In this document: positions 55,457 to 64,000 of the stretch, piece by piece | How positions within the stretch are numbered: the first letter of the stretch is position 1 | How the letters are laid out: every line of letters starts with the position of its first letter | NCBI RefSeq assembly: GCF_037478005.1 | Contig: NZ_CP144164.1 | Coordinates: 2,356,001-2,420,000 of the forward strand | Reading direction: 5' to 3' | Length of the DNA stretch: 64,000 nt | Origin: Alteromonas sp. M12 | Lineage (GTDB): Bacteria > Pseudomonadota > Gammaproteobacteria > Enterobacterales > Alteromonadaceae | Notes under the pieces: generated by a model | Told to the model about the DNA's origin: nothing | The model's input: the letters and a program-made list of their open reading frames with translations, nothing else | Database searches by the model: none | Made by a program: the position numbers and the translations under genes

Positions 55457-56050
55457 CTAAACTTGCGAGTTTAATGTAAGCACATCGATTTTAAATTCAG
55501 CTAATACATCGCATAGGGCAATCAGTGGCAGGCCAACTAAGCAATTCGGATCTCGCCCCTGTAATTGGGTAAACAGACTAATGCCTAAACCTTCGCATTT
55601 AAAACTACCGGCACAGTCAAATGGGGCTTCTTTGGCAATGTAACTATCAATTTGCTTGTCAGTTAAGTCTCTAAAACTTACTTTGAATTCTTCTACTATA
55701 GATATTTGTTTTTTGCTGGCCGCCTCAATAACACTTAAACCGGTGTAAAATGTGACGTCTTTACCGCTGCATTGTTGCAATTGTGCTTTAGCGTTTTTAG
55801 CATTCCCTGGTTTTCCTAATATCTCATTATCCAAACTTGCGGTTTGATCCGAACCTATTATTAGTCCGCTATTATAATGCTCAGCCACTTCTTCAGCTTT
55901 TGCTTGCGCTAATCGTAACGACATCTGTTTCGCTGATTCATTAGGTTTACGGCTTTCAACAACATTTGGTTTGTGGCAAGTGAAATCGAGTTGCAGTTTA
56001 TCAAGGAGCGCTTTACGATATATCGAAGTGGAAGCGAGTACAATTTTCAC
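55457..56050 (-). CDS. yceF: Maf-family nucleotide pyrophosphatase YceF
   Basis: 197-residue house-cleaning nucleotide pyrophosphatase of the Maf family, YceF branch (7-methyl-GTP). Marks: N-terminal VLASTSIYRKALLDKL, the SDQTASLDNEILGKPG segment (catalytic D in SDQ) and GSFKCEGLG, followed by LQGRDPNCLVGLPL. Convergent with rluC (23 bases apart) and divergent from yceD, a conserved arrangement. Confidence 0.93.
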   Translation of the reverse strand: MKIVLASTSIYRKALLDKLQLDFTCHKPNVVESRKPNESAKQMSLRLAQAKAEEVAEHYNSGLIIGSDQTASLDNEILGKPGNAKNAKAQLQQCSGKDVTFYTGLSVIEAASKKQISIVEEFKVSFRDLTDKQIDSYIAKEAPFDCAGSFKCEGLGISLFTQLQGRDPNCLVGLPLIALCDVLAEFKIDVLTLNSQV

Positions 56051-56120
56051 AATTTTCCGTTCTGTTAATAAAAAGTCTTAATTATTATAGGGAATAGGGT
56101 ACTTTTAGCTATATTTTCCT

Positions 56121-56149
56121 TTGACTAACGGCTTTACAATCTATATTAT
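56121..56149 (+). promoter_or_regulatory. sigma70-type promoter of yceD-rpmF
   Basis: TTGACT (56121-56126), a 17-base spacer, then TATTAT (56144-56149). Transcription would begin at about 56156-56157, only two or three bases before the yceD ATG at 56159. Confidence 0.7.
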
Positions 56150-56158
56150 GCGCGCCCT

Positions 56159-56692
56159 ATGCAGAAAGTGAAATTGCCCAAGTTTATCGAACCAGTCAAA
56201 AGTGCTACAAAACGCTCTGATTATCAGGGGGTGATGATGACTTCTGACATGGCGCGTTTTCTTAGCGCAGTGGCCACCGCTGCTGATACTGTTGAAGCTG
56301 AAGTAAGATTCGATAAAGACGAGCAGGGTCTGAATTTTTTTCAAGGACAACTATCAACATCAGTGGAGCTTGTCTGTCAGAGATGTAATGAGCAATTTGC
56401 TCATTCAATTCACACATCATTTTGTTTTAGTCCGATTAGACGGAAAGCAGTTGAAACAGATGATGCAGTTGAATTGCCGGACATTTACGAACCGGTAGAG
56501 GTCAATGACCATGGAGAAATCAATCTACTGCAGTTGTTCGAGGATGAACTAATATTGTCTTTGCCTATTGTCGCCCTTCATGCAGAGGAGGATTGCAAAA
56601 TAAAGCGGGATGAGATGCAGTTTGGTAAGATTGAACCGGCCGATGAACGTCCAAACCCTTTCGCGGTTTTGAAAGAACTTAAGCGAGACTAG
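56159..56692 (+). CDS. yceD: YceD/DUF177 family rRNA accumulation protein
   Basis: 177-residue YceD. The beginning [16 protein letters not shown] is the same as in E. coli YceD (MQKVKLPLTLDPV), which fixes this ATG as the start; the CQRCNE motif and [12 protein letters not shown] end match. It is linked to 23S rRNA accumulation. There is no Shine-Dalgarno, and the promoter at 56121-56149 puts the transcript start within about 3 bases, so the mRNA is probably leaderless. rpmF follows after 10 bases. Confidence 0.92.
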   Translation: MQKVKLPKFIEPVKSATKRSDYQGVMMTSDMARFLSAVATAADTVEAEVRFDKDEQGLNFFQGQLSTSVELVCQRCNEQFAHSIHTSFCFSPIRRKAVETDDAVELPDIYEPVEVNDHGEINLLQLFEDELILSLPIVALHAEEDCKIKRDEMQFGKIEPADERPNPFAVLKELKRD

Positions 56693-56702
56693 GAGTAATG
56701 TA

Positions 56703-56873
56703 ATGGCTGTACAAAAGAACAAGAAAACTCGTTCAAAGCGTGGTATGCGTCGTGCACACGATTCTTTGACTGGAGCGACTTTGTCTGTAGATTCAACTTC
56801 AGGTGAGACGCATCTTCGTCATCACGTGACTGTTGACGGTTACTACAAAGGCAAAAAAGTTATCGCTGACTAG
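56703..56873 (+). CDS. rpmF: 50S ribosomal protein L32
   Basis: 56-residue basic ribosomal protein beginning [17 protein letters not shown], the L32 signature. AGGAG 7 bases upstream supports the ATG. It is too short for a 60-codon cut-off and is easily missed. The four-cysteine zinc motif of some L32s is absent, the usual zinc-free form. It lies between yceD and plsX; its TAG is 2 bases before the plsX ATG. Confidence 0.97.
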   Translation: MAVQKNKKTRSKRGMRRAHDSLTGATLSVDSTSGETHLRHHVTVDGYYKGKKVIAD

Positions 56874-56875
56874 CA

Positions 56876-57907
56876 ATGACTTTTAGCCGTCTAACCATTG
56901 CGTTAGATATTATGGGGGGCGACAACGGCCCCCATGTAACTCTTCCTGCTGCTTTAAAAGCACTGCACGAAATTCCCCATTTGCATTTTATACTTTGTGG
57001 TGATGAACAAATCATTTCCAAAGTTATTAGCACCCAAAATAGATCAATCCAAGAACGTGTTGAAATTCAGCATTGCTCAGAACATGTTGCTATGGATGAA
57101 AGACCAAGTTCAGCCCTGCGAAATAAAAAAGATTCGTCCATGCGCCGTGCTTTGGAAAGAGTAGAGTGCGGTGATGCTGATGCATGCGTTAGTGCCGGTA
57201 ATACTGGTGCGCTATTGGCTATTGCTTATCATGTGTTAAAAACCTTACCAGGTATTGACCGGCCAGCCTTAGTATCTGCATTACCCACTGATGATCATCA
57301 TAAGTTGTTTCTATTGGATTTAGGGGCTAATGTTAATTGTGATTCAGAAACCTTATTTCAATATGCGGTTATGGGATCGGTTTTAGCACAGGAAGTCGCT
57401 GGAGTTGATAATCCAAGAGTGGCTTTGCTAAATGTTGGTGAAGAACAAATTAAAGGCAATGACCAAGTAAAATTTACTGCCCAGTTGTTACAACAAGCCC
57501 CAGGAATAAATTATACTGGTTTTGTCGAAGGTAATGATATCTTTACTAATTGTGCTGACGTTGTGGTAACTGATGGCTTTGTTGGCAATATCGCTTTGAA
57601 AGCTTGTGAAGGTTTAGCGACCCTTGTTTTAGAAGAAGCTAAGCGCGTATCCAATGAAAACTGGTGGACAAAATTATTAGCCAAAATAGCCCTTCCACTG
57701 TTAAGAAAAATCTATCGAAGGGTGAACCCCGACCAGTACAACGGCGCTAGTCTGATAGGATTGCGCGGAATTGTGGTCAAGAGCCATGGTAATGCTTCTT
57801 CGGATGCTTTCTTGTTTGCGATTAAGGAAGCTGAACAAGAAGTACAACGGCAAGTTCCGAAAAAAATAAAAGATAAAATTGAATCCGTTTTAATGGAGCG
57901 CTCTTAA
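56876..57907 (+). CDS. plsX: phosphate acyltransferase PlsX
   Basis: 343-residue PlsX that makes acyl-phosphate from acyl-ACP for phospholipid synthesis. N-terminal IALDIMGGDNGP, SAGNTGALLA and the VVTDGFVGNIALKACEG motif are typical. The downstream fabH begins 3 bases after its stop, so the two are coupled in the plsX-fabH-fabD-fabG cluster. Confidence 0.96.
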   Translation: MTFSRLTIALDIMGGDNGPHVTLPAALKALHEIPHLHFILCGDEQIISKVISTQNRSIQERVEIQHCSEHVAMDERPSSALRNKKDSSMRRALERVECGDADACVSAGNTGALLAIAYHVLKTLPGIDRPALVSALPTDDHHKLFLLDLGANVNCDSETLFQYAVMGSVLAQEVAGVDNPRVALLNVGEEQIKGNDQVKFTAQLLQQAPGINYTGFVEGNDIFTNCADVVVTDGFVGNIALKACEGLATLVLEEAKRVSNENWWTKLLAKIALPLLRKIYRRVNPDQYNGASLIGLRGIVVKSHGNASSDAFLFAIKEAEQEVQRQVPKKIKDKIESVLMERS

Positions 57908-57910
57908 AAT

Positions 57911-58870
57911 ATGTACTCAAGAATAATAGGTACTGGAAGTTATTACCCTGCAGAAGTTCGTACCAACGCAGATCTCGAGATGATGGTAGATACGACTGAT
58001 GAGTGGATAACCGATCGAACGGGAATAAAAGAAAGAAGAATTATAGGAGCGGATGAAACTGCTGCAACAATGGGATATGAGGCATCGCTTAAAGCCATTG
58101 AAGCTGCAGGTATTGATAAACGCTCTATAGATATGATTGTGTGTGCCACGACAAGCGGACGATACGCTCTTCCTAGCACCGCCTGTGAAATACAAAAAGC
58201 ATTAGATATTGACGGCATCCCTGCGTTTGATATCGCTGCTGCATGCGCTGGCTATTGTTATGCCCTGAGTGTTGCAGATCAATACATTAAAACAGGCATG
58301 GTTAAACGGGTTTTAGTTATTGGGACGGATTGTTTGTCTCGAATGATCAATCCCGAAGATCGATCAATGCTGATTTTGTTTGGCGATGCTGCTGGCGCAA
58401 CACTGCTTGAAGCCAGTGAAGAGCCTGGTATTCTGTCAACTCATATTAATGCTGCTGGCTCCTACGGAGATTTGTTACAAATTGGACATGTTGAACATGG
58501 CAATGAACAATCTGTGCATGAAAACTGGGGTAGCATGAAAGGAAATGAAGTCTTTAGAGTCGCTGTCACTAAACTTAGTGAAGTCGTCGAGCTGACTTTA
58601 AAAGCAAATAATATGGAAAAATCGGATTTAGATTGGTTGGTTCCTCACCAAGCAAACTTCCGGATTATTAAAGCAACGGCCAAAAAGTTAGAAATGTCTT
58701 TGGACCAAGTTGTTCTAACCTTAGAAAATTACGGTAATACATCTGCTGCAACAGTGCCAACAGCACTAGATAAAGCAATACGAGATGGGCGTATACAACG
58801 TGGCCAAAATCTATTGTTAGAAGCATTTGGTGGTGGATTCGCCTGGGCAGCAGCGCTCGTAAAATATTAA
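57911..58870 (+). CDS. fabH: beta-ketoacyl-ACP synthase III FabH
   Basis: 319-residue condensing enzyme that starts fatty acid synthesis from acetyl-CoA and malonyl-ACP. Catalytic triad C112 ([10 protein letters not shown]), H246 (PHQANFR) and N276 (NYGNTSAA). Length and N-terminus match FabH. Within the fab operon, 34 bases upstream of fabD. Confidence 0.96.
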   Translation: MYSRIIGTGSYYPAEVRTNADLEMMVDTTDEWITDRTGIKERRIIGADETAATMGYEASLKAIEAAGIDKRSIDMIVCATTSGRYALPSTACEIQKALDIDGIPAFDIAAACAGYCYALSVADQYIKTGMVKRVLVIGTDCLSRMINPEDRSMLILFGDAAGATLLEASEEPGILSTHINAAGSYGDLLQIGHVEHGNEQSVHENWGSMKGNEVFRVAVTKLSEVVELTLKANNMEKSDLDWLVPHQANFRIIKATAKKLEMSLDQVVLTLENYGNTSAATVPTALDKAIRDGRIQRGQNLLLEAFGGGFAWAAALVKY

Positions 58871-58904
58871 TTACTTTTGTTTAAATACACCCAAGGTATG
58901 ATTT

Positions 58905-59834
58905 ATGACTAAACAAGCTTTTGTGTTTCCCGGTCAGGGATCTCAAACAGTTGGAATGTTAGCCGATCTGGCTGCGAAGTATCCACAAATTCAAACGACT
59001 TTTAGTGAAGCTTCTGAAGCCTTAGGTTATGATTTATGGGATTTAGTGCAACATGATGAAAATCAGCAGCTGAATCAAACCCATATAACTCAGCCTGCGC
59101 TCCTTACAGCGAGCGTGGCAATCTACAGATTACTCATGGATTTAGGTTACGCCAAGCCAGACTATATGGCTGGGCACAGTTTAGGTGAATATTCTGCGCT
59201 AGTGTGTGCCGATGTGATTGGCTTAAAAGAAGCCGTCAAATTAGTCGAAGCTAGAGGACAATTCATGCAACAAGCTGTCCCAGCTGGTGAAGGGGCTATG
59301 TATGCCATCATAGGCTTGGCAGATGATTTAATTCTAGAAGCTTGTGAAAAGGCGCAACAACAAACTGGTGAAGTTGTTTCAGCGGTGAATTTTAATTCAC
59401 CTGGACAAGTGGTTATCGCCGGAACTACCTCAGCTGCAGAAGTCGCAGCAAATTTGTGTAAAGAAGCGGGTGCAAAAAGAGCCTTACCATTATCGGTTAG
59501 TGTGCCTTCGCACTGCGCATTAATGAAGCCGGCAGCTGAAAAGTTAGCTGGGTTAATTGAGTCAATTGCATTTGCAGAACCGAGTGTTGCGGTCATTAAT
59601 AATGTCGATGTAAATTCACCTAAAGACGCAAATAGCATTAAAGACGCACTTGTAAGACAGCTTTATTGTCCGGTCAGATGGACAGAGACTATTGAGTCTT
59701 TAGCTAGTCAAAATGTTGAAAAAATATACGAAGTCGGGCCGGGAAAAGTACTTATTGGTCTTATAAAACGTATTAATAAATCCATAGAAACAGACGCTTT
59801 GAACACGGTCGAATCAGTCCAAAATCTACTGTAA
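58905..59834 (+). CDS. fabD: malonyl-CoA-ACP transacylase FabD
   Basis: 309-residue acyltransferase loading malonyl groups on ACP. The nucleophile is S92 in GHSLGEYSAL, the oxyanion glutamine is in FPGQGSQ (9-12) and the catalytic histidine in VPSHCALM (about 201). fabG follows after 12 bases in the same direction. Confidence 0.96.
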   Translation: MTKQAFVFPGQGSQTVGMLADLAAKYPQIQTTFSEASEALGYDLWDLVQHDENQQLNQTHITQPALLTASVAIYRLLMDLGYAKPDYMAGHSLGEYSALVCADVIGLKEAVKLVEARGQFMQQAVPAGEGAMYAIIGLADDLILEACEKAQQQTGEVVSAVNFNSPGQVVIAGTTSAAEVAANLCKEAGAKRALPLSVSVPSHCALMKPAAEKLAGLIESIAFAEPSVAVINNVDVNSPKDANSIKDALVRQLYCPVRWTETIESLASQNVEKIYEVGPGKVLIGLIKRINKSIETDALNTVESVQNLL

Positions 59835-59846
59835 TAGGGTATTAAA

Positions 59847-60587
59847 ATGAACGATTTAAACGGAAAAGTTGCTCTGGTAACTGGGGCAAGTCGAGGTATT
59901 GGACGTGCTATCGCAGAGTCACTTGCAGAACAAGGAGCTGTGGTAATTGGCACAGCCACATCTGATAAAGGTGCTGACTCAATTACTGAATACCTGTCTA
60001 AATTCGGTGGTCAAGGTCTAACGTTAAACGTAACTGATCAGGCATCTCTTGATGAAGTATTAGCTAAAATTAAAGAAAATCATGGCGAAATCGATATTTT
60101 AGTGAATAATGCAGGTGTGACACGTGATAATTTGCTGATGCGAATGAAAGATCAGGAATGGGAAGATATTATAAATACTAACCTAACTCCAATTTTTAAA
60201 CTGACTAAAGCGGTTTTACGTGGCATGATGAAAAAACGCAATGGTAGAATCGTCAATATTGGTTCAGTTGTTGGAACCACTGGTAACGCAGGGCAAGCAA
60301 ACTACGCTGCAGCTAAAGCGGGTGTGATAGGTTTTAGTAAATCTACAGCACGTGAAGTTGCTTCACGAGGCATCACAGTAAATGTTGTCGCGCCAGGTTT
60401 TATTGATACAGATATGACAAAGTCATTGACTGACGAGCAAAAAGAAGCCATTTTTAAAGATATTCCAGCTAACAGATTAGGTTCGCCAAAAGAGATTGCC
60501 GCGGCTGTTAGCTTTTTAGTAAGTGATAATGCTGCTTACATTACGGGTGAAACTATCCATGTAAACGGCGGTATGTATATGGGCTAA
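59847..60587 (+). CDS. fabG: 3-oxoacyl-ACP reductase FabG
   Basis: 246-residue short-chain dehydrogenase reducing beta-ketoacyl-ACP with NADPH. The cofactor motif is TGASRGIGR (12-20), and the catalytic residues are S140, Y153 and K157 (NYAAAKAG). Same operon as fabD; acpP follows after 178 bases that contain a palindrome (60686-60701). Confidence 0.96.
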   Translation: MNDLNGKVALVTGASRGIGRAIAESLAEQGAVVIGTATSDKGADSITEYLSKFGGQGLTLNVTDQASLDEVLAKIKENHGEIDILVNNAGVTRDNLLMRMKDQEWEDIINTNLTPIFKLTKAVLRGMMKKRNGRIVNIGSVVGTTGNAGQANYAAAKAGVIGFSKSTAREVASRGITVNVVAPGFIDTDMTKSLTDEQKEAIFKDIPANRLGSPKEIAAAVSFLVSDNAAYITGETIHVNGGMYMG

Positions 60588-60685
60588 TAGACATATTAAA
60601 CAGTCATGCTTTTTAAGGTTGATTGATAATATATTGTTTATTAGACTAATTTGATTCGGTGGTTTGACCAGATAAAAAGTTAATT

Positions 60686-60701
60686 GTCTTGCTTGCAAGA
60701 C
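60686..60701. repeat. 16-bp palindrome in the fabG-acpP gap
   Basis: GTCTTGC-TT-GCAAGAC is a perfect inverted repeat 64 bases before the acpP ATG. It could be an operator for a lipid-responsive regulator or a leader hairpin; it does not resemble the FadR or FabR consensus. TTGACC occurs at 60664 as a weak -35-like element. Confidence 0.4.
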
Positions 60702-60765
60702 AGAGGCTAGCTGAATAAACTACCGGAAATTTAAACTCTAGCTACTTATAGGGAAAACTAGAATC

Positions 60766-61005
60766 ATGAGTAACATCGAAGAGCGCGTTAAAAAAATCAT
60801 CGTCGAGCAATTGGGCGTTAAAGAAGAAGAAGTAAAAGCTGAAGCGTCATTTGTGGATGATTTGGGTGCAGATTCATTAGACACTGTTGAATTGGTAATG
60901 GCTTTGGAAGAAGAGTTTGATACTGAGATTCCAGATGAAGAAGCTGAGAAAATTACTACAGTTCAATCTGCAATCGACTACGTTAACGCTAATAAAGACG
61001 CGTAA
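60766..61005 (+). CDS. acpP: acyl carrier protein
   Basis: 79-residue acidic carrier protein. The phosphopantetheine attachment serine is S37 in [10 protein letters not shown]; the whole sequence from [19 protein letters not shown] matches AcpP. It shuttles acyl chains between FabH, FabD, FabG, FabF and PlsX encoded alongside. The separate leader region and a downstream terminator allow higher expression than neighbouring genes. Confidence 0.98.
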   Translation: MSNIEERVKKIIVEQLGVKEEEVKAEASFVDDLGADSLDTVELVMALEEEFDTEIPDEEAEKITTVQSAIDYVNANKDA

Positions 61006-61017
61006 GATACTCCTATA

Positions 61018-61046
61018 AACGGCTCAATCTGGGCCGTTTTCTTCTT
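61018..61046 (+). terminator. terminator after acpP
   Basis: AACGGC pairs with GCCGTT around a nine-base loop, followed by a T-rich tract (TTTCTTCTTT); probably partial, allowing read-through to fabF. Confidence 0.6.
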
Positions 61047-61082
61047 TATACTTAGAATAATGAATTTTATGCGGAGGCCTAT

Positions 61083-62321
61083 GTGTCTAAACGTCGCGTA
61101 GTAGTAACTGGTCTTGGCATGCTGACACCATTAGGTGGAGACACCAACACTACATGGGAAGGCATTTTACAAGGTAAAAGTGGAATAGGTCCCATCACAT
61201 CATTTGATACATCTGATTTTAGCACTCGGTTTGCCGGTGAGATCCAAGATTTTGATGTGGAAAGTTATATCCCCAAGAAAGAAACAAAAAAGATGGACCG
61301 CTTTATTCAATTAGGAATAGCCGCGGGAAAACAAGCCTTAGCCGACTCGAAGTTAGAAATAACAGCTGAAAATGCGAAAAGAGTAGGTGTGGCAATTGGT
61401 TCCGGTATCGGTGGTTTAGGCCTTATCGAAGAAAACCATAAGAAAATGTTAGCCGGTGGTCCACGAAAACTAACTCCTTTTTTTGTTCCTGCCACTATTA
61501 CTAATATGATTTCAGGCTTCTTATCTATTTTTGAAGGACTGAAAGGCCCAAATTTAAATATTGTTACCGCTTGTACTACCGGCGTACACAATATTGGTAT
61601 AGCTGCTCGCACTATCGCTTATGGTGATGCCGATGCAATGTTAGCAGGCGGTGCCGAGTCTTCAATTTCACCTTTGGGATTAGGTGGATTTGCAGCAGCG
61701 AGAGCATTATCAACACGCAACGATGACCCGACTAAAGCTAGCCGCCCTTGGGACAAAGACCGAGATGGTTTTGTTATGGGTGAGGGGGCAGGGGTTGTTA
61801 TGCTTGAAGAGTACGAACAAGCTGTGGCTAGAGGTGCAACCATTTATGCCGAGTTAGTTGGTTTTGGTATGAGCGGTGATGCCTACCACATGACTTCTCC
61901 TCCACCTGATGGTGAAGGTGCAGCAGCTGCGATGGAAAATGCATTAAACGATGCCAATCTACCGGCTACTGAAATCGGTTATATTAATGCTCATGGTACT
62001 TCTACACCTGCAGGTGATAAGGCTGAAGTCGCTGCGGTAAAACGTATTTTCGGTGCTGCTGCAGATAAAGTTCTGGTCAGTTCAACCAAGTCAATGACAG
62101 GTCATTTACTTGGTGCGGCCGGTTCAGTAGAGGGAATCTTTACGCTGTTAGCCTTGCGTGATCAGATTGCGCCTCCCACAATCAACTTGGATAATCCAGG
62201 TGAAGGTTGTGACTTAGACTTTGTTGCTAATACGGCAAGAAAAGTTAGTATGGAATATGCATTGTGTAATTCGTTTGGTTTCGGTGGTACTAACGGTTCT
62301 TTGTTATTTAAAAGAATGTAG
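61083..62321 (+). CDS. fabF: beta-ketoacyl-ACP synthase II FabF
   Basis: 412-residue elongation condensing enzyme. Nucleophile C164 in TACTTGVHN, catalytic histidines in NAHGTSTP (about 304) and [13 protein letters not shown] (about 341). It starts GTG at 61083 with GGAGG upstream (about 61073) and lies 77 bases after acpP, as in most gammaproteobacteria. Confidence 0.97.
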   Translation: MSKRRVVVTGLGMLTPLGGDTNTTWEGILQGKSGIGPITSFDTSDFSTRFAGEIQDFDVESYIPKKETKKMDRFIQLGIAAGKQALADSKLEITAENAKRVGVAIGSGIGGLGLIEENHKKMLAGGPRKLTPFFVPATITNMISGFLSIFEGLKGPNLNIVTACTTGVHNIGIAARTIAYGDADAMLAGGAESSISPLGLGGFAAARALSTRNDDPTKASRPWDKDRDGFVMGEGAGVVMLEEYEQAVARGATIYAELVGFGMSGDAYHMTSPPPDGEGAAAAMENALNDANLPATEIGYINAHGTSTPAGDKAEVAAVKRIFGAAADKVLVSSTKSMTGHLLGAAGSVEGIFTLLALRDQIAPPTINLDNPGEGCDLDFVANTARKVSMEYALCNSFGFGGTNGSLLFKRM

Positions 62322-62370
62322 TATCATTTTAAATTGAATTATTGCTTAGCACATTCAATAGTTTAAGATT

Positions 62371-62396
62371 AAGCCCAGTTCTTACTGGGCTTTTTT
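62371..62396 (+). terminator. terminator after fabF
   Basis: AAGCCCAGT pairs with ACTGGGCTT around TCTT, followed by a T-run; placed 12 bases before the pabC start. Confidence 0.85.
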
Positions 62397-62407
62397 GTTG
62401 GTAAAAA

Positions 62408-63241
62408 ATGATAATCGAACTTTCCTCTAATGACCGTATATCAAGCAGCGATAGGATTGCAACCTATGGTGACGGTTGTTTTACGACCATGTGTGTAACA
62501 AATAATAAAATTGAACTGTTAAATGCACATATAGCGAGATTAAAAGAGGGGTGTGCTCGATTAAAAATCGATTTTACAAATTGGCATAGTTTGCAAGGTA
62601 AGCTTGAACAGTTTGGGTTAATTCATGAAAACCAGGTTATAAAGGCAGTCATTTCCAGAGGGTATGGAGGCCGAGGTTATGATACCGCTGGAGTCACGTC
62701 GCCACACTGCTATTTGAGTGTTTCTGACATGCCTAAACACTACGCAGATTTAAGTCGACAAGGTTTGACGCTAGGGTTAAGCACTATCCAACTGGCTAAA
62801 CAACCTTTATTAGCCGGTATTAAACATTTAAATCGATTAGAACAAGTATTAATTAAACACGAAATGCGAAACATGCAGGTTGATGATGTTATTGTGTGTG
62901 ACACAGATTCGCATGTTATTGAGTGTAGCGCAGCGAATCTGTTTTGGCGCAAAGGAACACAGTGGTTTACACCAAACTTAGATAATTGCGGTGTTTCCGG
63001 CGTTATGCGTAACCATATTGTTGATGTAATGGGGAAATCTAAGGTGCCTTTGGCCATATCAAATCATCCTTTGCAGTCGTTACTCGATTGCGATGAAGCA
63101 TTTATATCCAATAGCCTTATGAAAATTATCAAAGTCAAAACCTTCGTTATTGACGGACAAAAATTAATGTTAGATAGCACTCAAAGTGTCTTTTCTGATT
63201 GGTTCAGTGCCAATCAACACGAGGTAGTTTTAAATGAGTAG
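62408..63241 (+). CDS. pabC: aminodeoxychorismate lyase PabC
   Basis: 277-residue class IV PLP enzyme releasing 4-aminobenzoate from aminodeoxychorismate for folate synthesis. Lysine K139 in IKHLNRLEQ binds the cofactor; YGDGCFTTM (about 20-28) and the CSAANLFW and GVSGVMR motifs match PabC. The 3' end overlaps mltG by 8 bases, as in many gammaproteobacteria. Confidence 0.9.
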   Translation: MIIELSSNDRISSSDRIATYGDGCFTTMCVTNNKIELLNAHIARLKEGCARLKIDFTNWHSLQGKLEQFGLIHENQVIKAVISRGYGGRGYDTAGVTSPHCYLSVSDMPKHYADLSRQGLTLGLSTIQLAKQPLLAGIKHLNRLEQVLIKHEMRNMQVDDVIVCDTDSHVIECSAANLFWRKGTQWFTPNLDNCGVSGVMRNHIVDVMGKSKVPLAISNHPLQSLLDCDEAFISNSLMKIIKVKTFVIDGQKLMLDSTQSVFSDWFSANQHEVVLNE

Positions 63242-64000
63242 GTGGTTAAAGTTTTTATTAGCGACCATAGTGTTAAGTTTTGCTGTCATGATTGTATTGG
63301 TGTATCAGATAAACACCGCGTTTAACAACCCGTTGAATATAGTGGGTAGTCAAATTTTGGTGGTCGAAAAAGGACAATACGCCCACTCCGTAATAAATAA
63401 GTTATATGAACGCTCAATACTAAAGCATCCGGTGCTTATTAAAGCTGCATTAAAACTCGAACCAGAACTAAGTCAAATCAAAGCCGGAACCTATGAGTTG
63501 AGTTTAGGAATGAGCGCGCGCAATATGTTTGATAAATTATCCAGAGGATTGGAAAAAACCTATCAAATAAGCTTAATTGAAGGCCTACGTTGGCAAGATT
63601 GGTTAGTGCAATTAAACAATCACCCGCATTTAATCAAATCAACAAAAACTGACGAGCAATGGCTGGAGATGTTGTCCCCTGATTTACCGGGTCAGTCTAT
63701 AGAAGGATGGCTATTGGCAGATACATATCACTTTACCAATGGCACCAAAGTAGAAGACATTGTAAAAACGGCCCATGTAGCATTAAAAAACTACTTAACC
63801 AGTGCATGGCAAACCAGACAAATGGATTTACCCTACAATAATCCTTACGAGGCATTAATTATGGCTTCGATTGTGGAAAAGGAAACAGGGGTGCCAATTG
63901 AACGTCCAAGAATCGCTGCGGTCTTTGTTAATCGGCTCAATCGTGGAATGCGTTTACAAACAGACCCTACTGTAATCTATGGAATGGGCGATGCATTTGA
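63234..64000 (+). CDS. mltG: endolytic murein transglycosylase MltG (3' end outside window)
   Basis: First 255 codons of MltG/YceG, which cuts nascent glycan strands and sets glycan length at the inner membrane. An N-terminal membrane anchor (about 4-24), a LysM-like region and the YceG-like catalytic segment MASIVEKETG (catalytic glutamate) are seen, then NRGMRLQTDPTVIYG near the edge. The window ends inside the coding region, so the C-terminus is missing. Confidence 0.94.
   Translation, partial: MSRWLKFLLATIVLSFAVMIVLVYQINTAFNNPLNIVGSQILVVEKGQYAHSVINKLYERSILKHPVLIKAALKLEPELSQIKAGTYELSLGMSARNMFDKLSRGLEKTYQISLIEGLRWQDWLVQLNNHPHLIKSTKTDEQWLEMLSPDLPGQSIEGWLLADTYHFTNGTKVEDIVKTAHVALKNYLTSAWQTRQMDLPYNNPYEALIMASIVEKETGVPIERPRIAAVFVNRLNRGMRLQTDPTVIYGMGDAF

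Noticed and set aside
1..64000. CRISPR arrays, intact prophage or insertion sequences
   Set aside because: No regularly spaced repeats, transposase or phage structural genes were seen; only the integration scar at 2579-2917 is mobile-element related.

Overview
The window looks like a chromosomal segment of a marine gammaproteobacterium of the order Alteromonadales, most likely an Alteromonadaceae such as Glaciecola or Paraglaciecola. This is inferred from gene order (glmM-tpiA-secG-tRNA-Leu, rne/rluC divergent, yceF/yceD-rpmF-plsX-fabHDG-acpP-fabF-pabC-mltG), from moderate-to-low GC content and from protein flavour; no database search was possible. It is almost entirely coding, with no CRISPR array, rRNA or intact mobile element.

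Layout. 1-2603: end of glmM (cut by the window edge), tpiA, secG and a tRNA-Leu(GAG). 2579-2917: a small scar of a lost integrative element, namely a 26-bp repeat of the tRNA 3' end bracketing the first 40 codons of a tyrosine integrase. 3050-9507: metY, an outer-membrane-like protein, pnp, a DUF1244 protein and an M14 peptidase; the usual rimP-nusA-infB-rbfA-truB-rpsO block is absent between the tRNA and pnp. 9673-25199: an S9 peptidase, a CNNM/CBS protein, lolD plus a LolC/E permease, a dicarboxylate symporter, a large Ig-repeat lipoprotein, astB, topA, DUF2058 and UPF0178 genes and rhlE. 25375-31760: an aromatic aminotransferase; a three-gene unit of a secreted trypsin-like protease, an FHA membrane protein and an NRDE/TANGO2 protein; then an acyltransferase overlapped by a transsulfuration-type PLP enzyme. 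31761-41676: glutathione peroxidase-like protein, a second S9 peptidase (lipoprotein), a rhombosortase, gamma-glutamyltransferase, small conserved proteins, ppnP, a Nudix protein and cysK.

41923-49396 is the most system-like accessory region: seven tightly packed genes for a MoxR-type AAA+ ATPase, a CoxE-like VWA protein, an RDD membrane protein with a large insertion, an XdhC-like factor, a MobA-like nucleotidyltransferase, and the [2Fe-2S] and Tat-exported molybdopterin subunits of an isoquinoline-oxidoreductase-like hydroxylase. It reads as one operon coding an exported Mo hydroxylase with its cofactor-insertion machinery; substrate and electron acceptor are unknown. A rhomboid protease and a thioesterase follow.

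50769-64000 is core metabolism: rne with a long structured leader, rluC, yceF and the fatty acid/phospholipid cluster yceD-rpmF-plsX-fabH-fabD-fabG-acpP-fabF-pabC-mltG (mltG cut by the window end). PlsX, FabH, FabD, FabG, AcpP and FabF form the initiation and elongation core of fatty acid synthesis and feed acyl groups to phospholipids.
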